From Terriglobia bacterium (GTDB taxonomy: Bacteria > Acidobacteriota > Terriglobia > Terriglobales > Acidobacteriaceae): a stretch of 64,000 nt of DNA. Below the pieces are notes generated by a model. The model was not told where the DNA came from. It searched no databases and worked only from the letters and a program-made list of their open reading frames with translations. The DNA lies in the NCBI GenBank assembly GCA_020073215.1, contig JAIQFO010000007.1, positions 90,269 to 154,268 of the forward strand, given 5' to 3'. The translations under genes were made by a program, and so were the position numbers. Positions 43,867 to 51,748 of the stretch are shown here, in pieces (position 1 is the stretch's first letter; each line of letters opens with the position of its first letter).

Positions 43867-45195
43867 ATGCGCATTGCCTACCTCGACTGTTTTTCCGGCA
43901 TCAGCGGCGATATGTTTCTGGGCGCGCTGGTGGATGCCGGGGTGTCTCCCAAAGTTCTGGAAGACACGGTCGCAGCGCTCGGGATTGGCGCGCGGCTGGA
44001 GATTTCTCGCGTTTTGCGAGCGGGGATTTCGGCGACCAAGGTCGATGTGTACGCCGACGGCGAGAAGGACCTGCCGCGGGAAGTTTTCTGGAAGCAGCAC
44101 ACCGATCATGCCCACGAACACCACAGCCGTGATGAGCATTCTCATGGCACTTCGCAGGAGCATCCTCGGCACGACGACGTACACGGTCGCGGCCTCACGG
44201 AAATTCGCGCGATCATCGAAAAGGCCGCGATCAGCGGCACGGCGAAGGCGACCGCAATCCGCATCTTCGAAGCGCTGGGCGAGGCGGAAGCCGAGATTCA
44301 CAATACGTCCATCGAGCGAGTCCATTTTCACGAAGTCGGCGCCGTCGATGCCATGGTGGATATCGTTTGCGCCGCGGTTGCAGCCGAATCTCTTGCCGTT
44401 GAAGAATGGGTATGCTCGCCGCTGAACGTGGGCGGCGGCACTGTCAAGTGCGCGCACGGTACGCTTCCCGTGCCGGCACCGGCAACGCTGAAGTTGCTTC
44501 GCGATGCGCCGGTATACTCGTCGGGACCAGAGGTCGAACTGGTGACGCCTACGGGCGCGGCGATCGTGAAGGCGCTGAGCAGCCGGTTCGCGCCGTTTCC
44601 GGCGATGAAGGTCGAGCGGGCGGGATACGGCGCTGGAACTCGAGAGTTCGCTGAGCATCCAAACCTGCTGCGGCTAACTATTGGCGAAGCTGCGACGACA
44701 GAACGCGCGAGTCCATCGCCCGGTACAGCATCGCCCGGTACGGGGAGTCAAACGATCGCGGTGCTCGAAGCGAATCTTGACGATCTGAGCCCCCAGGTGC
44801 TGGCCTACGCCATGGAGCGCTTGCTCGCCGAGGGAGCGCTCGATGTGTTCAGCGTCCCAGTGCAAATGAAGAAGGGCCGCCCCGGCGCGTTGCTCACGGT
44901 GCTGGCAAAATTGGAAGACGCCAACCGGCTGACCCGGACGATCTTTGCCGAGACCACGACTCTGGGCGTGCGCCGCCGCGAAGAACAGCGGCAGACGCTT
45001 TCGCGGCGCTGGGAAACGGTGGAGACGACCTGGGGTCCGGTGCGGATCAAGGTCGCCAACCTGAATGGCAGCGTCTCCAACTATGCTCCCGAATACGAAG
45101 ACTGCCGGACGCTGGCCGAAGCACAGCATGTGCCGCTTCGGACGGTGATGCAGGAAGCGATTCAGCAGTATTTGCGAAGCGAGCGAAAAGCTTGA
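43867..45195 (+). CDS. larC: Nickel-pincer cofactor biosynthesis protein LarC
   Basis: A 442-residue protein. The start MRIAYLDCFSGISGDMFLGAL is the family hallmark. A His-rich segment at about 76-105 (HTDHAHEHHSRDEHSHG) fits nickel handling. VHFHEVGAVDAMVDIV and YGAGTREF follow, and the C-terminal half has LDDLSPQVLAYAMERLLAEGALDVF. LarC inserts nickel into the pyridinium-dithiodicarboxylate nucleotide used by lactate racemase and relatives. In Lactobacillus it needs a ribosomal frameshift; here the two halves are one continuous frame. Residues 283-293 (SPGTASPGTG) come from a 15-bp tandem repeat. larA, larB and larE are not in the window. Confidence 0.95.
   Translation: MRIAYLDCFSGISGDMFLGALVDAGVSPKVLEDTVAALGIGARLEISRVLRAGISATKVDVYADGEKDLPREVFWKQHTDHAHEHHSRDEHSHGTSQEHPRHDDVHGRGLTEIRAIIEKAAISGTAKATAIRIFEALGEAEAEIHNTSIERVHFHEVGAVDAMVDIVCAAVAAESLAVEEWVCSPLNVGGGTVKCAHGTLPVPAPATLKLLRDAPVYSSGPEVELVTPTGAAIVKALSSRFAPFPAMKVERAGYGAGTREFAEHPNLLRLTIGEAATTERASPSPGTASPGTGSQTIAVLEANLDDLSPQVLAYAMERLLAEGALDVFSVPVQMKKGRPGALLTVLAKLEDANRLTRTIFAETTTLGVRRREEQRQTLSRRWETVETTWGPVRIKVANLNGSVSNYAPEYEDCRTLAEAQHVPLRTVMQEAIQQYLRSERKA
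44714..44743. repeat. 15-bp tandem duplication inside larC
   Basis: Two copies of CATCGCCCGGTAC(A/G)G in direct tandem encode SPGTA-SPGTG in a linker of LarC. The 15-bp length keeps the frame. Confidence 0.85.
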
Positions 45196-45206
45196 AACAC
45201 TTTATC

Positions 45207-45266
45207 TGTAGAGACGGGGCTTGCCCCGTCTCCGCCGCGGGAGACGCGGCAAGCCGCGTCTCTACA
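45207..45266. repeat. Two head-to-head family C palindromes between larC and metG
   Basis: TGTAGAGACGGGGCTTGCCC... and its near reverse complement ...GGCAAGCCGCGTCTCTACA face each other across CGCCGCGG. The metG frame stays open upstream of its true start through this repeat (from 45221). Confidence 0.9.
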
Positions 45267-45289
45267 GGAGCGGCGAGAGCGCTGAAATC

Positions 45290-47293
45290 ATGAGCACGAA
45301 GTTCTACATCACGACCCCGATCTACTACGTGAATGCGCGTCCGCACATCGGACACGCCTACACCACGATTGCCTGTGACACGATCGCGCGGCGCCACCGC
45401 ATGTTGGGCGACGATACGTGGTTCCTGACCGGCACCGATGAACACGGTCAGAAGATCGAGCGCGCCGCCCAGGCCGCGGGCAAAACGCCGCAACAGTTCA
45501 CCGACGAAGTCTCGGCTGAATTCCGCGCGCTCTGGGAGCACATGGGCTTGACCCACGACGATTTCATCCGCACCACCTCCGCGCGCCACCAAAAGGGCGT
45601 GCAGGCGTTGTGGCGGAAGATTCGCGATAACGGCTATATCTACAAGGGAACTTACACCGGCCAATACTGCGTTTCCGATGAGCTTTATGTCGACGCGGAG
45701 CCGGGCGCTCCCTGCCCCGATTGCGGGCGGCCAACGGAAACCGTCCACGAAGAAAACTATTACTTCAAGCTGTCGGCGTTCCAGGACCAACTGGTTCGCC
45801 TCTACACCGAGCAGCCCGATTTCATACGCCCCGAGACGCGGCGCAACGAAGTGCTGTCATTCGTGCGCGGCGGACTGCGCGATCTTTCCATCAGCCGCTC
45901 GACGTTCTCCTGGGGCATCCCGGTACCGGACGATCCCAAGCACGTCGTCTACGTCTGGCTCGATGCGCTCGCGAACTACATCACCGCGCTTGGCTATGGC
46001 TCTAGCGACCCGAGCAAGTTTGACCGGTATTGGCCCGCCGACGTGCACATGATCGGCAAAGAGATTGTGCGCTTCCATTGCGTCTACTGGCCGGCGTTCC
46101 TGCTCGCCGCCGGATTGCCGTTGCCGAAGGGCATCACGGCGCACGGCTGGCTGCTGTTTGAAGAAAGCAAGATGTCGAAGTCGCGCGGCAATATCGTGCG
46201 CGCCGAAACCATTGTGGATGTGCTCGGCACCGACGCCCTGCGCTACTTCCTGTTGCGCGAAGTCGTTTTCGGACAGGATGGGTCGTTCAGCTTCGATGCG
46301 CTGGTGCAGCGCTATAACTCCGATCTGGCCAATGGGCTTGGCAACCTCGCCAGCCGCACCCTGACCATGATCATGCGCTACTTCAAGGGAGAAGTTCCCT
46401 ACCCTTCGCACGCGGCGCATACCTCGGCGGACGCGGCAATTGCCGATGCCGCCAGAAAAGCGATCGCCGACTACGGCGCGCTGTTTGATCAGTACCAGTT
46501 CTCGCGAGCGCTAGAAACCGCTTGGGCGCTGGTTAGCGCGGTGGACAAATACATTGTCGAAAACGAGCCCTGGTCGCTCGGCGATAAGCAGGACGAAGAG
46601 AGCCGGTCGCGCCTGGCCACCGTGCTCTACACCAGCGCCGAAGCTTTGCGGATTGTAACGGCCCTCGTGCATCCGGTGATGCCCGACTCGACCGCGAAGA
46701 TCTGGGCGCAGATGGGCCTCGGAGACATCAGGAAGTTCGATCTGACCCAATTGCAGTGGGGGCAGCTGCGGCTCGGCACGAAGTTAGGCGAGGTGCAGGC
46801 CGTCTTTCCGCGAGCAGACAAATCGGCAGTCGAGAGGATGCAGAAAATGGAAGAACAAAGTGTGGGGACGGGCGCCTCGCCCGTCCAGTCGAGCGAAGTT
46901 CGGCCGCCCGCGACAACGCCGGCCAGCCAGACTGCGCCGGCCAAGTCACCAGCCGCAATTCCGGACGGCAAGATCAGCATCGACGACTTCGCCAAAGTGG
47001 AGTTGCGCGTGGGGCAGGTGAAGACCGCGGAGCGCGTCAAGGGCGCTGACAGATTGCTGCGCCTCGAAGTCGATCTCGGAACCGAAGTGCGCCAACTGGT
47101 CGCCGGAATTGCCGAGGCTTATGAGCCGGAAACCCTGATCGGGCGCAAAGTCGTGATCGTGGCGAACCTCGCGCCTCGCAAACTGCGCGGCCTGGAATCG
47201 AACGGCATGATCGTCGCGGCCTCGCCGGAGGGCGGCAAACCCGTGCTGGCGAGCTTTCTGGAAGACGTGCCTATAGGCACGCGGCTTAAGTAG
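45290..47293 (+). CDS. metG: Methionyl-tRNA synthetase with C-terminal tRNA-binding domain
   Basis: A 667-residue class I synthetase. The start MSTKFYITTPIYYVNARPHIGHAY at 45290 was chosen because upstream codons belong to a repeat. It has the HIGH-type motif HIGH, a zinc knuckle (CVSDELYVDAEPGAPCPDC), KMSKSRGN near residue 295 and an anticodon domain. A linker leads to a Trbp111-like OB-fold (about 568-667: IDDFAKVELRVGQVKTAERV). The linker contains GTGASPVQSSEVRPP (about 524-538), encoded by a family B palindrome in reverse orientation. It charges initiator and elongator tRNA-Met. Confidence 0.98.
   Translation: MSTKFYITTPIYYVNARPHIGHAYTTIACDTIARRHRMLGDDTWFLTGTDEHGQKIERAAQAAGKTPQQFTDEVSAEFRALWEHMGLTHDDFIRTTSARHQKGVQALWRKIRDNGYIYKGTYTGQYCVSDELYVDAEPGAPCPDCGRPTETVHEENYYFKLSAFQDQLVRLYTEQPDFIRPETRRNEVLSFVRGGLRDLSISRSTFSWGIPVPDDPKHVVYVWLDALANYITALGYGSSDPSKFDRYWPADVHMIGKEIVRFHCVYWPAFLLAAGLPLPKGITAHGWLLFEESKMSKSRGNIVRAETIVDVLGTDALRYFLLREVVFGQDGSFSFDALVQRYNSDLANGLGNLASRTLTMIMRYFKGEVPYPSHAAHTSADAAIADAARKAIADYGALFDQYQFSRALETAWALVSAVDKYIVENEPWSLGDKQDEESRSRLATVLYTSAEALRIVTALVHPVMPDSTAKIWAQMGLGDIRKFDLTQLQWGQLRLGTKLGEVQAVFPRADKSAVERMQKMEEQSVGTGASPVQSSEVRPPATTPASQTAPAKSPAAIPDGKISIDDFAKVELRVGQVKTAERVKGADRLLRLEVDLGTEVRQLVAGIAEAYEPETLIGRKVVIVANLAPRKLRGLESNGMIVAASPEGGKPVLASFLEDVPIGTRLK
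46859..46903. repeat. Palindromic repeat (family B) inside metG, reverse orientation
   Basis: Read on the minus strand it gives ACTTCGCTCGACTGGACGGG, CGAGG and CGCCCGTCCCCACACT. This is almost base for base the intergenic copy 400 bp downstream at 47296-47345, but inverted. It encodes part of the linker before the tRNA-binding domain. Confidence 0.92.
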
Positions 47294-47295
47294 CA

Positions 47296-47345
47296 CTGGC
47301 GAGCTTCGCTCGGCTGGACGGGCAAGTCGCCCGTCCCCACACTAG
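47296..47345. repeat. Palindromic repeat (family B), intergenic copy after metG
   Basis: CTGGCGAGCTTCGCTCGGCT is followed by GGACGGGC-AAGTC-GCCCGTCC and CCCACAC. This is the reference intergenic copy for the copies inside mutS, anmK and metG. It lies between the metG stop and tatD. Confidence 0.92.
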
Positions 47346-47358
47346 ACACGAAACCCTG

Positions 47359-48192
47359 ATGTTCATCGACTCCCACGCTCATCTTGAAGGCACGCGCTAC
47401 GATCATGATCGTGCCGAAGTGCTGGCGCGCGCGAAACAGAACGGCATCGAGGCTTATCTCGCGATTGGAATTGGCGAGGGTCCCGACACCGCGGACTGCG
47501 CGATTCAGTTGGCCGAAAAGTACGACGGACAGCCGCAATATCCGCGAATCTGGGCGAGCGTGGGAATTCATCCTCATGAAGCTCGGCTTGCGAACGCCGC
47601 GGCCGACTCGCAAATGCTTGAATGGGCGCGGCATCCCAAGGTCGTTGCCTGGGGAGAAATTGGCCTTGACTATTATTACGACCACTCGTTCCGCGACGTG
47701 CAAAAAGCTGTCTTCCTGCGACAGATGGAGTTAGCCCGGACAGCGGAGTTGCCCATCATCATTCATTGCCGCCCATCCGACAACAGCGAGAACGCGTGGG
47801 ACGACTGCCTGACGATGATCACCGAGCACTGGAGTTCGAGCGGCCTTGGCGGAATTCTGCACTGCTTTACCGGAAGCGTCGGACATGCGCGGCGAGCGCT
47901 CGACTTGGGCTTCATGATTTCTTTTGCCGGCAACATTACTTTTCCCAAGGCGCAGGCGATCCGGGACGCGGCGCAGATCGTTCCGCTCGACCGCATGTTG
48001 ATCGAGACCGACTCGCCCTACCTGGCGCCGATTCCACATCGGGGCCAGCGCAACGAACCGGCGTTCGTCAGCGAAGTGGCGCGCCAGATCGGCGAACTGC
48101 GCGGCCTGCCCACGGAAGAGATCGGATTGCACACGGCGCGGAATTTCTACAACTTCTTTGGACTTGCGCCGACGGCCACAAAACTAGCTTGA
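47359..48192 (+). CDS. tatD: TatD-family metal-dependent hydrolase
   Basis: A 277-residue TIM-barrel amidohydrolase. Metal ligands appear in order: DSHAHLEG (HxH), WGEIGLDYYYD (Glu), IIHCRPSDNSENAW (His), ILHCFTGS (His) and LIETDSPYLAP (Asp). All catalytic residues of TatD DNases are present. These enzymes act as 3'-5' exonucleases or D-aminoacyl-type quality-control hydrolases; the precise role here is unknown. The neighbourhood metG-tatD is common across bacteria, which supports the call. It follows metG after 65 bp filled with a family B repeat. Confidence 0.94.
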   Translation: MFIDSHAHLEGTRYDHDRAEVLARAKQNGIEAYLAIGIGEGPDTADCAIQLAEKYDGQPQYPRIWASVGIHPHEARLANAAADSQMLEWARHPKVVAWGEIGLDYYYDHSFRDVQKAVFLRQMELARTAELPIIIHCRPSDNSENAWDDCLTMITEHWSSSGLGGILHCFTGSVGHARRALDLGFMISFAGNITFPKAQAIRDAAQIVPLDRMLIETDSPYLAPIPHRGQRNEPAFVSEVARQIGELRGLPTEEIGLHTARNFYNFFGLAPTATKLA

Positions 48193-48194
48193 AT

Positions 48195-48289
48195 TTGTCA
48201 TCCTGACGTTGAGCACAGCTGAAGGGGAAAAAACTGCTTTCTTGGCGGTGCACGAGACAGCAGGTCCTTCGCTTCGCTCAGGATGACAA
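48195..48289. repeat. Family A repeat, full length (95 bp)
   Basis: It begins TTGTCATCCTGACG, contains AGCAGGTCCTTCGCTTCGC, and ends TCAGGATGACAA. It lies directly after tatD in a 310-bp non-coding gap (48193-48502). The rest of that gap (48290-48502) shows only a TTGACA at 48476-48481 without a matching -10. Confidence 0.9.
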
Positions 48290-48502
48290 TTCAAGTTGGG
48301 GATTGGTTTCGTACCCCGACCCACCTCACCACCGGCGTCCAAGCCTGCGCAGACGATGCCTCTTCTGTTACCCTCTGGAGTACATGCTTGGGGGCGAGCG
48401 ATGCGTGCGGCTTGGAGTTTCGAACGTTGCTCCCGCAACATGACTGTCTGGCTATTTAGAAGGCTGTCCTATATCTTGACAGTGGCTTTGGTGTGACATT
48501 CC

Positions 48503-49000
48503 ATGCCCGATAACAGTTTCGATATCGTCAGCAAAATCGACCTGGCGGAAGTGTCGAACGCCATCCAGCAGGCGATGAAAGAGGTCAGCACGCGCTTCGA
48601 TCTGAAGGACTCGAAGTCGCAGATCGCGATGGAGGGCACCGACGCGATCCTGCTGCACTCCGCCGATGAATTCAAAATGAAGGCGGTGAACGACGTTTTC
48701 CAGCAGAAGCTGGTCAAACGCGGCGTCCCTCTGAAAGGCCTGACCTACGGCGCGCTGGAGCCCGCCGCCGGCAGCACGGTGAAACAGAAGATCTCGATTC
48801 AGCAGGGGATCCCGATCGAAAAGGCGCGGGAGATCGTGAAGCTGATCAAGAATTCGAAAAAGAAAGCGCAGGCTTCGATTCAGGCCGATGTGGTGCGGGT
48901 CAGCAGCAAGGATCGCGATACCCTGCAGGCAATCATCAGTTTGGTCAAGCAGCAGGATTTTGGCATCGATCTGCAGTTCACGAATTACCGGACCAACTAG
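48503..49000 (+). CDS. yajQ: YajQ-family nucleotide-binding protein
   Basis: A 165-residue protein of two ferredoxin-like halves. It begins MPDNSFDIVSKIDLAEVSNA and holds RFDLKDSKSQI, VLVHS-like ILLHSADEFKM, GGTVRQ-like AAGSTVKQKISIQQGI and a C-terminal FGIDLQFTNYR. All are diagnostic of the YajQ/DUF520 family. Members bind c-di-GMP in some bacteria and act as transcription co-regulators; others bind RNA or nucleotides. With the HD-GYP enzyme and two PilZ proteins in the same window, a c-di-GMP role is possible. It is monocistronic. Confidence 0.95.
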   Translation: MPDNSFDIVSKIDLAEVSNAIQQAMKEVSTRFDLKDSKSQIAMEGTDAILLHSADEFKMKAVNDVFQQKLVKRGVPLKGLTYGALEPAAGSTVKQKISIQQGIPIEKAREIVKLIKNSKKKAQASIQADVVRVSSKDRDTLQAIISLVKQQDFGIDLQFTNYRTN

Positions 49001-49005
49001 AGGCT

Positions 49006-49102
49006 TTAACCGCAGAGAACGCGGAGTGCGCGGAGAAACGCTGAAATGGTAAACACACAAAAATGAATCTTCTCTGCGTGCTCTGCGATCTCTGCGGTTA
49101 AC
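49006..49102. repeat. Family D repeat, full length (97 bp)
   Basis: TTAACCGCAGAGAACGCGGA on the left and TCTCTGCGATCTCTGCGGTT plus AAC on the right are inverted repeats around an AT-rich centre. It is the full-length relative of the fragment inside argS. Confidence 0.88.
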
Positions 49103-49128
49103 AACGGTTTGCGAGGATTAAATCACGG

Positions 49129-50118
49129 TTGAGCACCACGACGTCCATTAACGGGAAAGAAATCTTCGATCTGCTGCGCGACGACATTGCGGCTATCGAA
49201 GAACAATTCGGACGGGACACGGTCTCGAACGTCGCCGCCATTACCGAGATCGGCGAGTATCTGCGCGCCGGCGGGGGCAAGCGAATCCGTCCCGCGCTGT
49301 TGCTGCTCTCCGCCAAACTGATGGGCTACCAGGGCACGGGCGCGGTGAAGCTGGCGTCGGTGGTCGAGATCATCCACACCGCGACCCTGGTGCACGACGA
49401 CATCATCGACGAGGCCCAACTCCGCCGCGGCCGTCCCGCCGCCAACACGCAGTGGGGCAACTCGATGTGCGTGCTGGCCGGCGACTGGCTTTATATGCAG
49501 GCGTTCAAGATCGCGGTGCAGGAGCGCAATTTCCGCATCCTCGACGTGCTCATCGAACTGACGCAGCAGATGGTCGAAGGCGAACTGCTGCAGATGGAGA
49601 AACTCGGCAAGCTGATCTCGCTCGAAGAGCATCTCGACCTCATCTATCGCAAGACGGCGTGCCTGTTCTCGGTGTGCATGAGAGTCGGCGGCATTTTGGG
49701 CGGCGCCACCGCGCAGCAGGAAGAACGCCTCGGCCAGTACGGACGCGATCTCGGTCTAGCCTTCCAGATCGTGGACGACGTGCTCGACCTCACCGCTTCC
49801 GAGAGCGTGCTGGGCAAGCCCGTGGCCAGCGACCTGCGGGAAGGCAAAGCCACCATGGCCGTCATTCACGCGCTCGAGCGCTGCACTCCTGCCGAGCGCC
49901 GCCAGATCGAAACCATCTTGCACGACCGCGCCTTCAATGGCGTCACACACGCCGACATCCTGACCATCCTGAACCGCTACGGTTCTCTCGAATACGCCTC
50001 CCAGGAAGCCGCCCGCTATGCCGAGTCGGCGCGCAACGCCATCTGCTCGTTTCCGGACTCGGAGATCAAACGAGCGCTTTTGTGGGCTCCGGAGTTCGTG
50101 GTCGCCAGAGAGAAATAG
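49129..50118 (+). CDS. All-trans polyprenyl diphosphate synthase
   Basis: A 329-residue prenyl synthase with a TTG start and GAGG 12 nt upstream. The first Asp-rich motif is HDDIIDE near residue 89 and the second QIVDDVLD near 217. GGGKRIRPALLLL binds the pyrophosphate. The chain-length region before the first motif (IHTATLVHDD) has small residues, as in synthases making C35-C50 products for quinone side chains. It extends farnesyl or geranylgeranyl diphosphate with isopentenyl diphosphate. Quinone supply fits the respiratory module downstream, but no quinone gene is linked here. Confidence 0.94.
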   Translation: MSTTTSINGKEIFDLLRDDIAAIEEQFGRDTVSNVAAITEIGEYLRAGGGKRIRPALLLLSAKLMGYQGTGAVKLASVVEIIHTATLVHDDIIDEAQLRRGRPAANTQWGNSMCVLAGDWLYMQAFKIAVQERNFRILDVLIELTQQMVEGELLQMEKLGKLISLEEHLDLIYRKTACLFSVCMRVGGILGGATAQQEERLGQYGRDLGLAFQIVDDVLDLTASESVLGKPVASDLREGKATMAVIHALERCTPAERRQIETILHDRAFNGVTHADILTILNRYGSLEYASQEAARYAESARNAICSFPDSEIKRALLWAPEFVVAREK

Positions 50119-50225
50119 CGCTCCGCAGGCTGCGGAAAAGTCGTTCCTGGGGCGGGGACCTTGCCCTCAGCGGCTAAAGCCGGATTCAAAGCAATGCGCA
50201 TATGCAGCGGTAAACCGCTGCGCCA
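50119..50225. repeat. Intergenic GC-rich hairpin region (AGCGGCTAAAGCCG type)
   Basis: Contains AGCGGCTAAAGCCGG and, 35 bp on, the perfect hairpin GCAGCGG-TAAA-CCGCTGC (50204-50221). It is probably another small repeat type between the prenyl synthase and the aminotransferase genes. Confidence 0.6.
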
Positions 50226-50320
50226 CCCAAAATCATATCGCCCCGTCACAATGTCGTACCTCAAGCATCACATCAGGAATGCACGCCCCGAGCTTACAAT
50301 AAGCTTGCGGAGGGCCTGCC

Positions 50321-51583
50321 ATGTCGACTGCCTGGACATCGCGTTACGCGTTGCGCGCCAAGGGCATTACCAGTTCTCAAATCCGCGAGTTGTTAAAGCT
50401 CACCCAAAGACCGGGAGTGATCTCGTTTGCCGGCGGCCTGCCCGCTCCCGAGGTTTTCCCGGTCGAACGCTTTCAGGAAGCCTGCCACAAAGTGCTGACC
50501 GAGAAGGCCGCTTCCGCCCTGCAGTACGGAGCCACCGAGGGTTACGAACCCCTGCGCGAACTGATTGCAACGAACATGTCGCGCTACGGGATCAAGGCCA
50601 AGGCGGAAAACGTCCTGGTCACTTCCGGCTCGCAGCAGGCGCTTGACCTGATCGGCAAGCTGTTCATCAACGCCGGCGATCGCGTGCTGGTGGAAGCGCC
50701 GACTTATCTCGGCGCGCTGCAGGCTTTCAATATCTATCGCGCGGAATATGAATCGGTTGCGATCGACGAAAACGGCCTGCGCACCGACCTCATGGAAGAG
50801 CCTCTGCGCTCCGGCCCCAAGTTCATGTACGTGCTGCCCAACTTCCAGAACCCGGCCGGAACCACCTTGTCGGAGGTGCGGCGGCACGAACTGGTGCTGC
50901 TGGCGGACCGGTTCGGCATTCCGATTGTCGAAGACGACCCCTACGGCCAGTTGCGCTATGAAGGGGAGCACCTGCCGCCGCTGGTGGTGCTCGACCGCGA
51001 AAACCTGCGCCGCGACAACGGCTATTCGATCGGCAACGTCATTTACCTGAGTACATTCTCGAAGACGCTGGCTCCCGGGCTGCGCCTGGGGTGGATGGTC
51101 GCTCCACCGGACGTCATCAGCAAGCTGGTGCAACTGAAGCAGGGCACCGACCTGCACACTTCGACCTTCACGCAGTTCGTGGCCTACGAAGTGGCGCGCG
51201 ATGGATTCCTCGACAAGCACGTGAAGCTGATTCGTCAGATCTATCGGGAACGCCGCGACGTGATGCTGGAGGCTTTGCAGGAATTCTTCCCGCCGGAAGT
51301 GACGTGGACTCATCCTCAGGGCGGACTGTTCCTCTGGGTAACTCTGCCCGCAGGACTCGACATCAAGGCGATTCTCAAATCCGCGCTCGAGCAGAATGTG
51401 GCGTTCGTACCCGGCGATTCGTTCTACGCCAACGATGGTCGCGAAGGGCCCCGCCACATGCGCTTGAATTTCTCGAACGCCGCTCCGGAGCAGATACGGG
51501 AAGGGATACGGCGCCTGGCCGCGGCTGTGAAGAGCCACCTGACGGGCACGACGATGCGATTGGAGCTGCCGCTCAAAGTGTGA
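50321..51583 (+). CDS. PLP-dependent aminotransferase (LysN/ARO8-like)
   Basis: A 420-residue fold-type I aminotransferase. It shows the substrate-side motif VISFAGGLPAPEVFP, the PLP phosphate loop SGSQQALDL, and Asn/Asp/Tyr in VLPNFQNPAGTT and EDDPYGQLRY. The Schiff-base Lys lies in STFSKTLAPGLRLGWM near residue 248, and the carboxylate-binding Arg in RHMRLNFSNA. The group includes 2-aminoadipate aminotransferase and aromatic or branched-chain aminotransferases. The exact substrate cannot be read from the motifs. It is monocistronic, with no regulator of the MocR type fused or adjacent. Confidence 0.92.
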   Translation: MSTAWTSRYALRAKGITSSQIRELLKLTQRPGVISFAGGLPAPEVFPVERFQEACHKVLTEKAASALQYGATEGYEPLRELIATNMSRYGIKAKAENVLVTSGSQQALDLIGKLFINAGDRVLVEAPTYLGALQAFNIYRAEYESVAIDENGLRTDLMEEPLRSGPKFMYVLPNFQNPAGTTLSEVRRHELVLLADRFGIPIVEDDPYGQLRYEGEHLPPLVVLDRENLRRDNGYSIGNVIYLSTFSKTLAPGLRLGWMVAPPDVISKLVQLKQGTDLHTSTFTQFVAYEVARDGFLDKHVKLIRQIYRERRDVMLEALQEFFPPEVTWTHPQGGLFLWVTLPAGLDIKAILKSALEQNVAFVPGDSFYANDGREGPRHMRLNFSNAAPEQIREGIRRLAAAVKSHLTGTTMRLELPLKV

Positions 51584-51748
51584 AAGCTCGTGTGAGCAAG
51601 GGCGCCCTCACCAGTCCATATTTGTCGCGCCCGGCGGGTTGGAAGTCTGTAATAGGTGGGGCCGGATGCTTGTGATGACAAAGTCCACCCGGCGGCACTT
51701 CCCAGTTTCCTAGCTTGCCCAGTTCGGGTAAAATCTCCCAGGTCCATC

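Noticed and set aside
45221..45289. N-terminal extension of metG upstream of 45290
   Set aside because: The codons are a family C palindrome, and the conserved N-terminus starts at 45290.
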